From assembly GCF_039548895.1 (NCBI RefSeq), contig NZ_JBCLVG010000001.1: 64,000 nt of DNA; one strand, written 5' to 3'. A model generated the notes under the pieces. The model saw only the letters and a program-made list of their open reading frames with translations, did not search any database and had not been told where the DNA came from. Position numbers and translations under genes: made by a program. The stretch comes from Orlajensenia stereocauli (GTDB lineage Bacteria > Actinomycetota > Actinomycetes > Actinomycetales > Microbacteriaceae). Positions 8,766-16,566 of the stretch are shown in pieces (the first letter of the stretch is position 1; each line of letters begins with the position of its first letter).

Positions 8766-9584
8766 TCAGTGGCCGGTTGCGAGCCAGGTGTGTAGGACTC
8801 GGTGGAATACTTCGGGTTGCTCGACCCACGGATAGTGGCCGCAGTCAGCGATGACCGACAATTCAGCGTCAAGAACCGCGGCATAATCCCGCACGGGCTG
8901 GACCCCCGTCAACAAGTCCTGATCCCCTCCGATGACGAGCGTCGGCGGGGAGTGCATCGTGCGGATACGATCGGGCGCGTTGGTTGGAACGTCGTTGAAC
9001 CATGCGATCGCGGCCGCCCGACTCACCTCACCGACGGCGGAATGCGATTGCTCGATTTCGGTCCAGTGTGCGTAACTCGCAGGTGCTTGCCGGAAGAAGG
9101 ACTCCTGGAACGCGGACTCGGTGGTTGGATCGTCGTGCTCCATGGCGGCCAGTGCCGTGGCAACCGCGGGTTCAGTGCGTTGGGCTGCGATGGATTCGGC
9201 ATCAGTGGGAGTGCCGGTCAGCCACGAAGCCGGCGGGGTGACAAGTGCCATAGATCGGACTCGTCCGGGAAAGCGAGCTGCTGTCGCGAGAGCCAGCCGT
9301 GTACCTGCGGAGTGAGCTACGAGATCGACGATGTCAGTGCCAATCGCGTCGGCTAGAGCTATGACATCGTCGGCGTCGGACCACCACCCGCGGGAGAGAC
9401 CCTCGCTCCTGGGAGTGCCTCGAGGATGTAGCACGACTAGTGCGTGGCTGTCGGCCAGACCTGCGAGGTCGCCAAGGTACTCAGGGCCACGGCACGGACC
9501 GCCCGGCAAGACGATTGCCGGCTTCCCCGATACGTGACCTAGAGCGGTTACAGCGAACGGCAAGTCCAGGTTGTCGGTGCGCAT
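8766..9584 (-). CDS. Alpha/beta hydrolase (proline-iminopeptidase-like)
   Basis: A 272-residue alpha/beta-hydrolase. Visible elements are the oxyanion region (VLPGGPCRGPEYL, reminiscent of the HGGPG box of prolyl iminopeptidases), the nucleophile elbow AHSAGT (Ser), the acid in GGDQDLL and the histidine in CGHYPW. A helical cap lies between about residues 120 and 190. No signal peptide. It might hydrolyse esters or N-terminal amides; the substrate is unknown. It is a single gene facing away from the oxidoreductase gene at 9895. Confidence 0.8.
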   Translation of the reverse strand: MRTDNLDLPFAVTALGHVSGKPAIVLPGGPCRGPEYLGDLAGLADSHALVVLHPRGTPRSEGLSRGWWSDADDVIALADAIGTDIVDLVAHSAGTRLALATAARFPGRVRSMALVTPPASWLTGTPTDAESIAAQRTEPAVATALAAMEHDDPTTESAFQESFFRQAPASYAHWTEIEQSHSAVGEVSRAAAIAWFNDVPTNAPDRIRTMHSPPTLVIGGDQDLLTGVQPVRDYAAVLDAELSVIADCGHYPWVEQPEVFHRVLHTWLATGH

Positions 9585-9618
9585 GAAGCAAGCCTGCCAG
9601 TCGATCCTCGTCTGCCGA

Positions 9619-9747
9619 TCACTCGCGCCGAGGCCAGCTCCGCTGGAGGATCCTTACTCGGGCAGCGAGCGTACGGAGGCGGAGTCGTTTGTAGGCGGAG
9701 GCGAACACCTCCTTCGCCTCTGCCTCGCTCTGTACCGTGGGGCACAT
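9619..9747 (-). CDS. Possible 42-residue basic peptide
   Basis: An open frame of 42 codons, starting MCPTVQSEAEAKEV and ending in an Arg-rich helix. GGAGG precedes the ATG but only three bases away. It occupies the 310-base gap between the hydrolase gene and the oxidoreductase gene and would be transcribed just ahead of the hydrolase. The case rests on length and composition only, so treat it as tentative. Confidence 0.25.
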   Translation of the reverse strand: MCPTVQSEAEAKEVFASAYKRLRLRTLAARVRILQRSWPRRE

Positions 9748-9894
9748 GATCCTCCGGCATCCCTCGACGGTCAACCGAGACCGAGACGCGGGCACCGGTA
9801 GGTGCCACTGAACGAGGGCGCGCGATTCCGATGGCACGCCTACACTGGCTCGCATGATCTGTTCCCGACGCGCGTTGCAGCGAGGCCGGCCAGC

Positions 9895-10845
9895 GTGAGG
9901 GCCGTCGTCTACGACCGCTACGGCCCTCCGGACGTGCTCGGAGTCGAGGAGATACCGGTCCCGTCGCCGGGCGCGAAGCAGGTGCTCGTCGAGATCGTCG
10001 CCACCTCCATCAACCTCTCGGACTGGGAGGGACTGACCGGGAGCCCGGGATACGCGCGGCTCGGCGGACTCCGTGCTCCGAGGCGCCGGGTCCTCGGCTC
10101 GGATATCGCGGGACGCATCGCGGCCGTCGGCTCGGACGTCACCCGGTTCCGCGTGGGCGATGATGTCTACGGCGACAACCTGGCGCTTCTGGGCGGCTTC
10201 GCCGAATACACGGTCGCCGCCGAAACAGCCCTTGCGCACAAGCCAGCGGAGTTGACCTTCGCCGAGGCCTCGACGCTGCCGCAGTCCGGCCCGATCGCCC
10301 TCCAGGGTACGGCTCGCGCAAGCCACGGGCAGCGCGTTCTCATCAACGGAGCCGGTGGCGGGACGGGCTCGCTCGCGATCCAGCTCGCTACGCTCGCCGG
10401 GGCGCACGTGACCGGTGTCGACAACACGGGCAAGCTCGATTTCATGCGGCGTCTCGGCGCCGACAACGTGCTGGACTATCGCACCACCGACTTCACCCGC
10501 GTCGAGCCGTTCGACCTGGTGCTCGACCTCGTCGCTCACCGGTCTGCGTTCGCCTACAGGCGGTCACTGGCTCGCGGCGGTCACTATCTCGCAGTCGGCG
10601 GGACCGTGCGAGCGATGCTCGGGCTGCTCACCATTGGCACGGCGATCGGCCTGTCGACCGGTCGCCGGCTAGGCGTCCTGGTCGTGAAGCCGGGCCCCGC
10701 GCACTTCCAGCCGGTCGCCGAGCGATGCGTCACCGGCGACCTCCGCATCCACATCGATCGCACATTTCCGCTCGAGGAGGTGCCGCAGGCCCTCGCTTAC
10801 GTGGGCGGGGGACAGGCCCTCGGCAAGGTGGTCATCACACCGTAG
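9895..10845 (+). CDS. Zinc-less NADP-dependent quinone-oxidoreductase-like MDR
   Basis: A 316-residue medium-chain dehydrogenase/reductase. The N-terminal GroES-like domain has the pattern YDRYGPPDVL...VLVEIVATSIN, and the cofactor site is INGAGGGTGSLAIQLA (about residues 143-158), matching the AxxGxxG pattern of quinone oxidoreductases. The catalytic zinc cysteines of alcohol dehydrogenases are absent. GTG at 9895 is placed by family alignment and by GAGG nine bases upstream. It probably reduces quinones or activated alkenes with NADPH. It is a single gene. Confidence 0.85.
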   Translation: MRAVVYDRYGPPDVLGVEEIPVPSPGAKQVLVEIVATSINLSDWEGLTGSPGYARLGGLRAPRRRVLGSDIAGRIAAVGSDVTRFRVGDDVYGDNLALLGGFAEYTVAAETALAHKPAELTFAEASTLPQSGPIALQGTARASHGQRVLINGAGGGTGSLAIQLATLAGAHVTGVDNTGKLDFMRRLGADNVLDYRTTDFTRVEPFDLVLDLVAHRSAFAYRRSLARGGHYLAVGGTVRAMLGLLTIGTAIGLSTGRRLGVLVVKPGPAHFQPVAERCVTGDLRIHIDRTFPLEEVPQALAYVGGGQALGKVVITP

Positions 10846-11006
10846 GAGTCGAGGCACCGAGTTCGAATGGGGTAGGTAGCGACCGCCCTGCACGAATCGC
10901 CGTCCGTCAGCGTGCTCATCAGCCCAGCGGAGCACCTCGATCGCATCTTCGCCTCGGTCAGCATAGGAGTGCACTCATCCGTGCTGCTGTGACGTTCGGA
11001 TCGCAT

Positions 11007-11092
11007 CTCCGCAAGCGGATCCCTCAGCGAACGTCCGCAAGTGGATCCGTTATTGCGACTCGCGAGCGTCGCGGGGACGGATCCGCTTACGC
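11007..11092. repeat. Cluster of dispersed-repeat units
   Basis: Two minus-strand units occur nearly in tandem with a period of about 26 bases (GGATCCACTTGCGGACGTTC at 11031-11050 and GGATCCGCTTGCGGA at 11008-11022). A third, diverged, plus-strand unit lies near 11078-11092 (GGATCCGCTTACG). They fill the 315-base gap between two convergent genes, which holds no other feature. A weaker fourth match may lie near 11130-11142. Confidence 0.75.
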
Positions 11093-11160
11093 GGGGCCCG
11101 GTCGTCCGCTGACCGACCCACTGGCAGACGTCCGATCCGCTCACGACATCGTGCTCGCTC

Positions 11161-12327
11161 TCAGGCGGCGATCATGGCTGCCGCTGCGGTCCGGTACGGG
11201 AGCATGAGGGCCGCCGAGGCGAGCCAGATGAGCCCGACGAGGCTGAGCAGGACGCCACCGTCGATTCCGACGAAGGGCGCTATGAGCGCCGCCCCGAGCG
11301 CTCCCGCGGCGGCTCGGAGTCCGGATCCGACTGTGAACACCTGGGCGCGGACGGAGGCGACGCTGTTGATCGTGCGCAACTCGAACATCGCTGCGACGCT
11401 CGGCGCCGAGAACAGGCCTGACAACACGACGAGGACGATCGTCCACGCGAGGGAGACGTTGAGGGCGCTGAGGACAGTAAGTATCCCGGTGAGGGCGAAG
11501 CCCCAGGCCATGACGAGCGCTGGAGGCAGCTTGTCGATCGGTCGGATCGCGACGGCGACGGCGCTCACCAGGGTGCCGACGGAGAACGCCGTGACGATCC
11601 ATCCGCCGGTCTCCGCCTGTTGCCAGTGTTGCAGCGAGAACACGACAGCCGCGATTGGGAAGGCGCCGGCTCCGATCTGAGTGAGGGTGCTGGACGCTGT
11701 CACGAGCAGGAGCGGGCGGTGCCGCACGAGATAGACGGCGCCCTGTGTCATGCGGCTCCACAATCCGTCCGACCTCCCGTGGGAGTGCGTTGTTGGTCGA
11801 AGCGTCAGCATCACGACGGCTCCGGCGAGACCGGCGGCGGCGAGCGAGAGCGCCGCCCAGCGCGGGGAGGCGATCGCGATGACGGCCGAGCACAGCGCCG
11901 GCCCGCCGACACCAGCGATGCTGTACGCGAGGGTATCGGTGGCGTACGCCGTGCGCTCCGGCGCGATCAGGCCCGTGACGAAGCTCGACAGCCCTCCCAT
12001 GAGGACGGGTGTCGCGCAGCCCGCCGCGACGAGTGCGAGCAGGACGACGCCGAACGGGACCAACCCGAGCAGGGCGGCCGTCGCGTAGCCGCCGGCCGAC
12101 ACCACGCCTGCGCCGAAGAGGTAGAGGCGAGGACGTCTGGCCGAGTCGAGCACGGCGCCGACGAGAGGTGAGATCACCACCGTCGGGGCCAGGGCCGCCG
12201 CGACGAGGACTGCTCCGGCCGACAGGTCGTCCAGCTCGCGCAGCGCGAGGATCGGGAAGACGACCACCCCGCCCGCCGCAGCGATGCGCGACAGCACAGC
12301 CGCGACGAGGAATGTGAAGACCCGCAC
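11161..12327 (-). CDS. MFS transporter
   Basis: A 388-residue membrane protein with about 12 hydrophobic spans and the major-facilitator loop between spans 2 and 3 (GAVLDSARRPRLYL). The composition and length fit small drug-exporter-type MFS proteins of actinobacteria. GTG at 12327 has GGAGG about eight bases upstream. No regulator or biosynthetic gene is adjacent, so the substrate cannot be inferred. It is located in the cytoplasmic membrane. Confidence 0.85.
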   Translation of the reverse strand: MRVFTFLVAAVLSRIAAAGGVVVFPILALRELDDLSAGAVLVAAALAPTVVISPLVGAVLDSARRPRLYLFGAGVVSAGGYATAALLGLVPFGVVLLALVAAGCATPVLMGGLSSFVTGLIAPERTAYATDTLAYSIAGVGGPALCSAVIAIASPRWAALSLAAAGLAGAVVMLTLRPTTHSHGRSDGLWSRMTQGAVYLVRHRPLLLVTASSTLTQIGAGAFPIAAVVFSLQHWQQAETGGWIVTAFSVGTLVSAVAVAIRPIDKLPPALVMAWGFALTGILTVLSALNVSLAWTIVLVVLSGLFSAPSVAAMFELRTINSVASVRAQVFTVGSGLRAAAGALGAALIAPFVGIDGGVLLSLVGLIWLASAALMLPYRTAAAAMIAA

Positions 12328-12530
12328 CCCGCCATCCTCCCGCCTAGCTCCGACACCGGATTCCGTAAATCATCCCAGCCGTGGCCTCGGCGGCGTGACA
12401 GAATCCTTCACCCCGACGGGCGCAGTTCATCGACTAAGCCGTCGTCTTCGGTCTCCTGCCGATGTCCCGCCCCTGGCGTGGGCCGTTCAAGCATCCGCAC
12501 CCGCAGAGGGATCCCTCCAAGCGCGATAAA

Positions 12531-13247
12531 TCAATCTTCCGCGTTCGCCGCTCCACGCCAGGAGGTGACGGCGATGCGCGTTTGTTCGTCAATGGCGGCG
12601 ATGCGGAACCAGTCTTCGAGGTCGAGCCGCTCATACATGCTGCGGAACGCGGATTCTGGTGTGTGACCGAACCGAGTGAGAACGCCAAGGCGCTCCTCGA
12701 CATCGAACGATCGTCCGTGAAGCGCGGCCATTGCTTCTGCATTCTTGAAGGACGCCACATAATCCTCGACGGCCGCGTCGTGGGTCACGTCCAGGGCGCG
12801 CAGGAGAACTGCGGCGAGAAGACCAGTCCGATCCCAACCGGCCCCGCAGTGGAAGAGGATTGCTCCTTCGTCGGCCGCGGCAATGGCCCGCAACACTGCG
12901 GCGAGCTGGTGTGGAACGTCGTGAAGGTGTGCAAGGTAGTAAAGCGGGGTTCCCCACCTGCCGTCCGCTTCGAAAGCGGCCCAGAAGTCTTGTTCGTCGC
13001 CGTCAAGATCCAAGCAGACTAGCTCGATGGCATCTGGCACGCCCCCGCTGCGTTCGCTTGGCCGACGGAGATCGATGACCGTTCGGACGCCATAGTTGCG
13101 GAGGGATTCCCACCCTGACTCATCCAGACGATCAAGCATCTCTGCGCGGATGAACGCGCCCATCGGAGTGACTGAGCCGCCAGCGCGGCTCAGTCCGCCA
13201 AGATCACGAGCGTTGGCGAGCCCGTCAATCAGAAGAGGACGCCCCAT
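12531..13247 (-). CDS. Tyrosine-protein phosphatase (Y_phosphatase3-type)
   Basis: A 238-residue phosphatase. The signature HCX5R is present as HCGAGWDRTG (H133, C134, R140), where the cysteine forms the phospho-enzyme, and the N-terminal N-ARDLGG motif is the usual start of this family. DLRRPSER near residue 60 is also characteristic. I chose the ATG at 13247; the long open frame upstream has no protein character. Substrates in bacteria may be phosphotyrosine or phosphoinositides. It is a single gene, soluble, with no visible regulator nearby. Confidence 0.85.
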   Translation of the reverse strand: MGRPLLIDGLANARDLGGLSRAGGSVTPMGAFIRAEMLDRLDESGWESLRNYGVRTVIDLRRPSERSGGVPDAIELVCLDLDGDEQDFWAAFEADGRWGTPLYYLAHLHDVPHQLAAVLRAIAAADEGAILFHCGAGWDRTGLLAAVLLRALDVTHDAAVEDYVASFKNAEAMAALHGRSFDVEERLGVLTRFGHTPESAFRSMYERLDLEDWFRIAAIDEQTRIAVTSWRGAANAED

Positions 13248-13309
13248 GGCTCGAGTCTGACACGGATGCCGAAATACCTCGATCCAGCGTCCATGCAGCG
13301 AGACGCCCG

Positions 13310-13333
13310 CTGATGGATCCGCTATCGGGCACT
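13310..13333 (+). repeat. Dispersed intergenic repeat, diverged copy
   Basis: Reads GCTGATGGATCCGCTATCGG and so matches the core repeat apart from a few bases. It overlaps the last codons of the CDF transporter gene on the other strand and sits near the 5' end of the phosphatase gene. Confidence 0.45.
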
Positions 13334-14002
13334 GATGTCGTGCTCGTCGGCATGCTCCTCTTCGAGGAGCATGCCGACCGACGTGGCGCATGCGTCGCCG
13401 CGCCATGCTTCGAACCCTTCGCGGACGGCGAAGCCGGCGATGACGAGGCCGGCGATCGCATCGGCCCACCACCACCCGAACAGGCTGTTCAGGACGAGGC
13501 CGATCAGCACCGCTGCGGAGAGGTAGGTGCAGATGAGGGTTTGCTTCGAGTCTGCGACAGCAGTCGCTGAGCCGAGCTCGCGGCCGGCCCGGCGTTCCGC
13601 GAGCGACAGGAACGGCATCACGAGAACGCTGAGCGCAGTGATGACCAAGCCCAGCGTGCTGTGCTCCACGTCGGCTTGCAGAATCAGGGCGAGCAGAGAC
13701 GATGCGGTCACGTAGGCGGCCAAAGCGAAGAAGGCGACCGCGATGACGCGCAGTGTGCCCTTCTCCCACCGGTCAGGGTCTCGGCGCGTGAACTGCCAGG
13801 CGACCGCAACCGCGGAGAGCACCTCGATGGTTGAGTCCAATCCGAACGCTATCAACGCGGATGACGACGCGACGGTGCCGGCCGTGATCGCGACCACAGC
13901 TTCAACCAGGTTGTACACGATCGTGGCCGAGACGATCCAGCGGATCCGACGCTGCAGGGCGTTCTGCCGCTCGGCGGTAAGGGGAGACGTCGGGGCGGTC
14001 AT
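13322..14002 (-). CDS. CDF-type cation transporter
   Basis: A 226-residue membrane protein with about six hydrophobic spans. Key acidic positions are FGLDSTIE (span 2), VADSKQT and WWADAIAGL (span 5), which match the metal-binding spans of cation diffusion facilitators. The C-terminal cytosolic domain usual in the family (about 80 residues) is absent; only a short acidic tail remains (EEEHADEHD). The ATG overlaps the stop of the truncated sensor gene before it (ATGA), so the two are translated in series. Predicted role: efflux of Zn, Cd or Co; the metal is inferred from the sensor remnant. Confidence 0.8.
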   Translation of the reverse strand: MTAPTSPLTAERQNALQRRIRWIVSATIVYNLVEAVVAITAGTVASSSALIAFGLDSTIEVLSAVAVAWQFTRRDPDRWEKGTLRVIAVAFFALAAYVTASSLLALILQADVEHSTLGLVITALSVLVMPFLSLAERRAGRELGSATAVADSKQTLICTYLSAAVLIGLVLNSLFGWWWADAIAGLVIAGFAVREGFEAWRGDACATSVGMLLEEEHADEHDISAR

Positions 14003-14127
14003 GCGCAGGTGCAGCTCTCTCCGGTCCAGCAATCAGGATCGACGAACAGCCCGACCCGCAGTAGTCCCTTGAGCGCGGGTGCCACGTGCAGGTCGGCGAG
14101 GCGGCGCGCGCGGCCCGCCGGTCTCAT
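13999..14127 (-). pseudogene. C-terminal stub of an ArsR/CmtR-type metal sensor
   Basis: A 42-codon frame fitted between the Clp-N gene and the transporter, with ATGA overlaps at both ends. The product includes LADLHVAPALKGLLRVGLF, which resembles the last helix of CmtR-like ArsR repressors, and ends in DPDCWTGESCTCA, a cysteine cluster of the kind that binds Cd or Pb. The N-terminal winged helix is missing, so it cannot bind DNA in the usual way. It looks like the remnant left when an upstream segment was replaced by the Clp-N gene; the overlap geometry still allows translation. Confidence 0.65.
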
Positions 14128-14588
14128 TGGTCGAGGGCCTCGACGGCGGCGCGATCGATTCCGAGGTGAGCCAGTGCGCGTGCTGTCGTGCCGTGTTCCG
14201 GCCGCGCGGCAGAGGCGAGGATGCCAGCTGCGGTGAGCGGTGCGCGCTTCGCCTTCGCCCGTTTTCGCGCGTCTCTGAACACCTGCTGGGCGCCCTGAGT
14301 GCTGCGCAGAGGGCCGCTTGGACCGCCCTCGATGGACGCCGGTGAGCCGTACACGCCGGAAGTCGCCAGTGCATCCGCGTGCACCGAGGCGATGGCTCGA
14401 CGAAAGCTGTCAGCGTCGAGTCCGAGCCGGTTCAAGTCGGAGCGATGTATGTCGTCGAGGTCGAGAACGGCGACGACGAGGTGCTCGGGGCCCATGACAT
14501 CATCGCCGAGTTTGTGGGCTTCTTCCTCCGCCGCAGTGAACAGTGAGCTCATGAAGGCGATGTCGGACCTAGCGGTTCGGAGGGTCAT
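14124..14588 (-). CDS. Clp N-terminal-domain protein
   Basis: A 154-residue protein with two Clp-N repeats but no AAA+ ATPase domain. Repeat 1 is about residues 15-75 (AEEEAHKLGDDVMGPEHLVVAVL) and repeat 2 about 95-150 (RAKAKRAPLTAAGILASAA). Such stand-alone Clp-N proteins probably present substrates or modulate ClpC; that is inference. Its ATG overlaps the stop of the HTH gene upstream (ATGA) and its stop overlaps the start of the ArsR stub, so it is the middle gene of a compact operon. Confidence 0.8.
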   Translation of the reverse strand: MTLRTARSDIAFMSSLFTAAEEEAHKLGDDVMGPEHLVVAVLDLDDIHRSDLNRLGLDADSFRRAIASVHADALATSGVYGSPASIEGGPSGPLRSTQGAQQVFRDARKRAKAKRAPLTAAGILASAARPEHGTTARALAHLGIDRAAVEALDQ

Positions 14589-14830
14589 TGGTTTCCTTCT
14601 CGTCGTGTTGGTTTCGCTTGATTGTCTGTCCGTCGCCTCGGCGAAAGTCGCTTATGTGCGGCTTGAGCACTGAGACCGAGTGCGTTCCCGATCTGCGACC
14701 AGGTCCAGCCCTGGGTAATCGCTGCATCGACGGCTTGGCGCTCAAGGGAGCTGGCCAAGCGTCGAAGAGCAACGACGGCCGCCAGCGCTTCGTCGGGATC
14801 GTCGGGTGAGGGAAGGTGGGACGGGTTCAC
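14585..14830 (-). CDS. Small HTH protein paired with Clp-N protein
   Basis: An 81-residue protein whose central part (AITQGWTWSQIGNALGLSAQAAHKRL) is a helix-turn-helix of the kind seen in sigma-factor region 4 and related regulators. The GTG start at 14830 has no ribosome site and lies only six bases after a predicted -10 box, so the mRNA may be leaderless. It overlaps the Clp-N gene by four bases. Two identical palindromes cover its promoter, which suggests autoregulation by this protein or control by a separate regulator. Confidence 0.8.
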   Translation of the reverse strand: MNPSHLPSPDDPDEALAAVVALRRLASSLERQAVDAAITQGWTWSQIGNALGLSAQAAHKRLSPRRRTDNQAKPTRREGNQ

Positions 14831-14834
14831 ACCA

Positions 14835-14877
14835 TCAACTTATGTTGATAGATTCACGCTGTCAACTTATGTTGATA
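14835..14877 (-). promoter_or_regulatory. Promoter and twin palindromic operator of the HTH-ClpN operon
   Basis: Two identical copies of TCAACTTATGTTGATA lie at 14835-14850 and 14862-14877, each containing the inverted repeat TCAAC-N4-GTTGA. On the minus strand TTGACA (14860-14865) and TAAGTT (14837-14842) are 17 bases apart, a good -35/-10 pair, and each overlaps one palindrome. The -10 ends six bases before the GTG. The rest of the gap to 15192 contains the hexamer repeat and no gene. Confidence 0.7.
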
Positions 14878-15101
14878 TCGATATCGATGTTGGCCGCCTG
14901 CGCCGCGACCGTCATCATGGACCACTACCCGATCGACTTTCGGGACGACGGTGTTCGAGAGTCGAGTCCGAAATCCGAGCAGGGACCTCGCAGCGACCGG
15001 TGTGGGAAGTGGCCACTTCTCATGGAATCGCGCCCACAGAACCGATGACAAATGCCGCGGATTTCCACGTGGTTCGCCGCTAATGTGCGCCCGCTAACCT
15101 C

Positions 15102-15150
<49 letters not shown>

Positions 15151-15192
15151 ACGCGACCGCGCGCGCTGGCGCCCAGCCGCAATGCGTCGCCG

Positions 15193-15666
15193 TCACACGA
15201 CCGCGCGTGCCCTGGCGCTCAGCCGCGCGAACGCGCTCTCCGCGCCTCCGAGGAGCGAACCACCCTCGCGCACGGCCTGCTGCCACGCCTCGAGCACGTC
15301 GTGGCGGTCCATCGCCATGACCGCCTCCCACGGATCGTCCTCCTCGATGGGAACGCCGCCCATGCCCCATCGCGCCGCCTCGTACAGGAGCGGGATCGCC
15401 GCGATGCCGCGCACCGTCGCCGAGTAGGTGACCTTGCGGGCATCAGTCTCGCTCGGGGTGCGCATAATGATTCCGCTGCGCTCGAGTCGGGCGAGGCGGT
15501 CGGCGAGGACGCTCGGACCGATGCGCTCCTCGGACCGAAGGAACTCCCCGAAGGTGTGCTTGCCGAGCGTTAGCAGGTCGCGCATGATCAGCAGCGACCA
15601 ACTGTCGCCGAAGGTCTCCACGGTGAAGTTGGTGGGGCAGGTCGACCGCCCTTCAGCTCGCTTCAT
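15193..15666 (-). CDS. HxlR-family winged-helix regulator
   Basis: A 157-residue regulator. The HxlR pattern is clear: CPTNFTVETFGDSWSLLIMRDL with the conserved N-terminal cysteine (Cys10), then the winged helix FGEFLRSEERIGPSVLADRLARLERSGII (about residues 39-67). Family members respond to redox or electrophile stress, sometimes through that cysteine. The ATG has no clear ribosome site. It is divergent from an SRPBCC protein gene, with two palindromes between them, so it probably controls that gene and itself. Confidence 0.85.
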   Translation of the reverse strand: MKRAEGRSTCPTNFTVETFGDSWSLLIMRDLLTLGKHTFGEFLRSEERIGPSVLADRLARLERSGIIMRTPSETDARKVTYSATVRGIAAIPLLYEAARWGMGGVPIEEDDPWEAVMAMDRHDVLEAWQQAVREGGSLLGGAESAFARLSARARAVV

Positions 15667-15690
15667 GCGTCGAGTCTACGGCATTGACTT

Positions 15691-15727
15691 TGATCATCGT
15701 AGTGAACTACGCTTCGATCATCGAAGT
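15691..15727. promoter_or_regulatory. Palindromic operators between HxlR and SRPBCC genes
   Basis: Two perfect inverted repeats lie next to each other: CGTAGTGAACTACG (15698-15711) and CTTCGATCATCGAAG (15712-15726). The word GATCATCG-AGT also repeats directly with a 25-base period (15692 and 15717). They are placed between the two divergent genes, where an HxlR dimer or pair of dimers would bind. The protein-site link is inferred from position. Confidence 0.7.
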
Positions 15728-15770
15728 AAAACGGATGCCGCGGTGGCGGCCTGCAGCGGAGGAGTCCACG

Positions 15771-16265
15771 ATGAATGACACGACCCCGCACGAGACGCAC
15801 GATCTCGTCGTGAGCCGCGACATCCCCGCCCCCATCGAGGCGGCCTGGAAGTCGTGGACCGAACCCGACCGCGTGCTTCGCTGGTGGGGCCCGAACGGTT
15901 TCACCTGCACGGTCGCCGAGCTCGACGTGCGCGTCGGCGGCACGTCCCTCGTGTGCATGAGCGCCCCCGACTGGGGGTTCCCGGCGCTGTACAGCACCTG
16001 GGCGTACACGCTCGTCGACGCACCGCGCCGCCTCGAGTTCATCCACAACATCGCCGACGAGCACGGCGCCACGATCGACCCCGCGACCATCGGGGCCGCG
16101 GGCATCCCGCGCGACGTGCGGCACGTCATCACGTTCGAGGCGATCGGCGACGACGCGACGCGACTCACCGTCACCGAACTCGGCTACATCGACCCCGAGC
16201 AGCTCGCGCTCTCGAAGAAAGGCCTCGAGGAGTCCCTCGACAAGCTCGTCGCGATCTACGTGTGA
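15771..16265 (+). CDS. SRPBCC / AHSA1-domain protein
   Basis: A 164-residue protein of the START-like SRPBCC fold. The N-terminal strand and helix with DIPAPIEAAWKSWTEPDRVLRWWGPNGF are the AHSA1 hallmark, and RHVITFEAIGDDATRLTVTELGY forms the later strands. GGAGGAG lies six bases before the ATG. Family members bind hydrophobic ligands; many actinobacterial ones are paired with HxlR or ArsR regulators, as here. No catalytic residues can be assigned. Confidence 0.85.
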   Translation: MNDTTPHETHDLVVSRDIPAPIEAAWKSWTEPDRVLRWWGPNGFTCTVAELDVRVGGTSLVCMSAPDWGFPALYSTWAYTLVDAPRRLEFIHNIADEHGATIDPATIGAAGIPRDVRHVITFEAIGDDATRLTVTELGYIDPEQLALSKKGLEESLDKLVAIYV

Positions 16266-16566
16266 GCCCAGCCGCCCCGGACGTCCCCGCACCCCCGAGG
16301 CCGCGCACCGCGCTGCCTCGCTCCTCGACTTGCATCTCCGCCCGTCGTCGAATGGATGCCGCTGCAGCGGTGATTCGGCGGCAAGGGTCACGCGCCATCG
16401 CCCCGCCTCGTGGGCGCGTTCGAGCGGTCGACCGTCGTAGGTCGATCCGCCTCGGTGAAGACGACGGTGGCGGCTTTCCTTGGGCTCTCAATAGCGGTAT
16501 CAGTGAATGCGACCACCACTCTCAGGCCCCTATTGCTGAACTTCGCGCTGCCGGTAGCGTGGCCCA
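16266..16566. other. Intergenic region without recognised feature
   Basis: I see no gene, T-box-like antiterminator, tRNA or clear hairpin in these 301 bases upstream of the prolyl-tRNA synthetase gene. Open frames across it continue the shadow of the SRPBCC gene. Confidence 0.4.

Noticed and set aside
11007..11092. Possible CRISPR array because of short near-tandem repeats
   Set aside because: Units are adjacent or irregularly spaced, occur in both orientations and recur as single copies elsewhere; there are no unique spacers and no cas genes.
16266..16566. T-box or other leader upstream of proS
   Set aside because: No AGGGTGG-type antiterminator bulge and no specifier loop could be found; a weak AAGGGTCACGC similarity is not enough.
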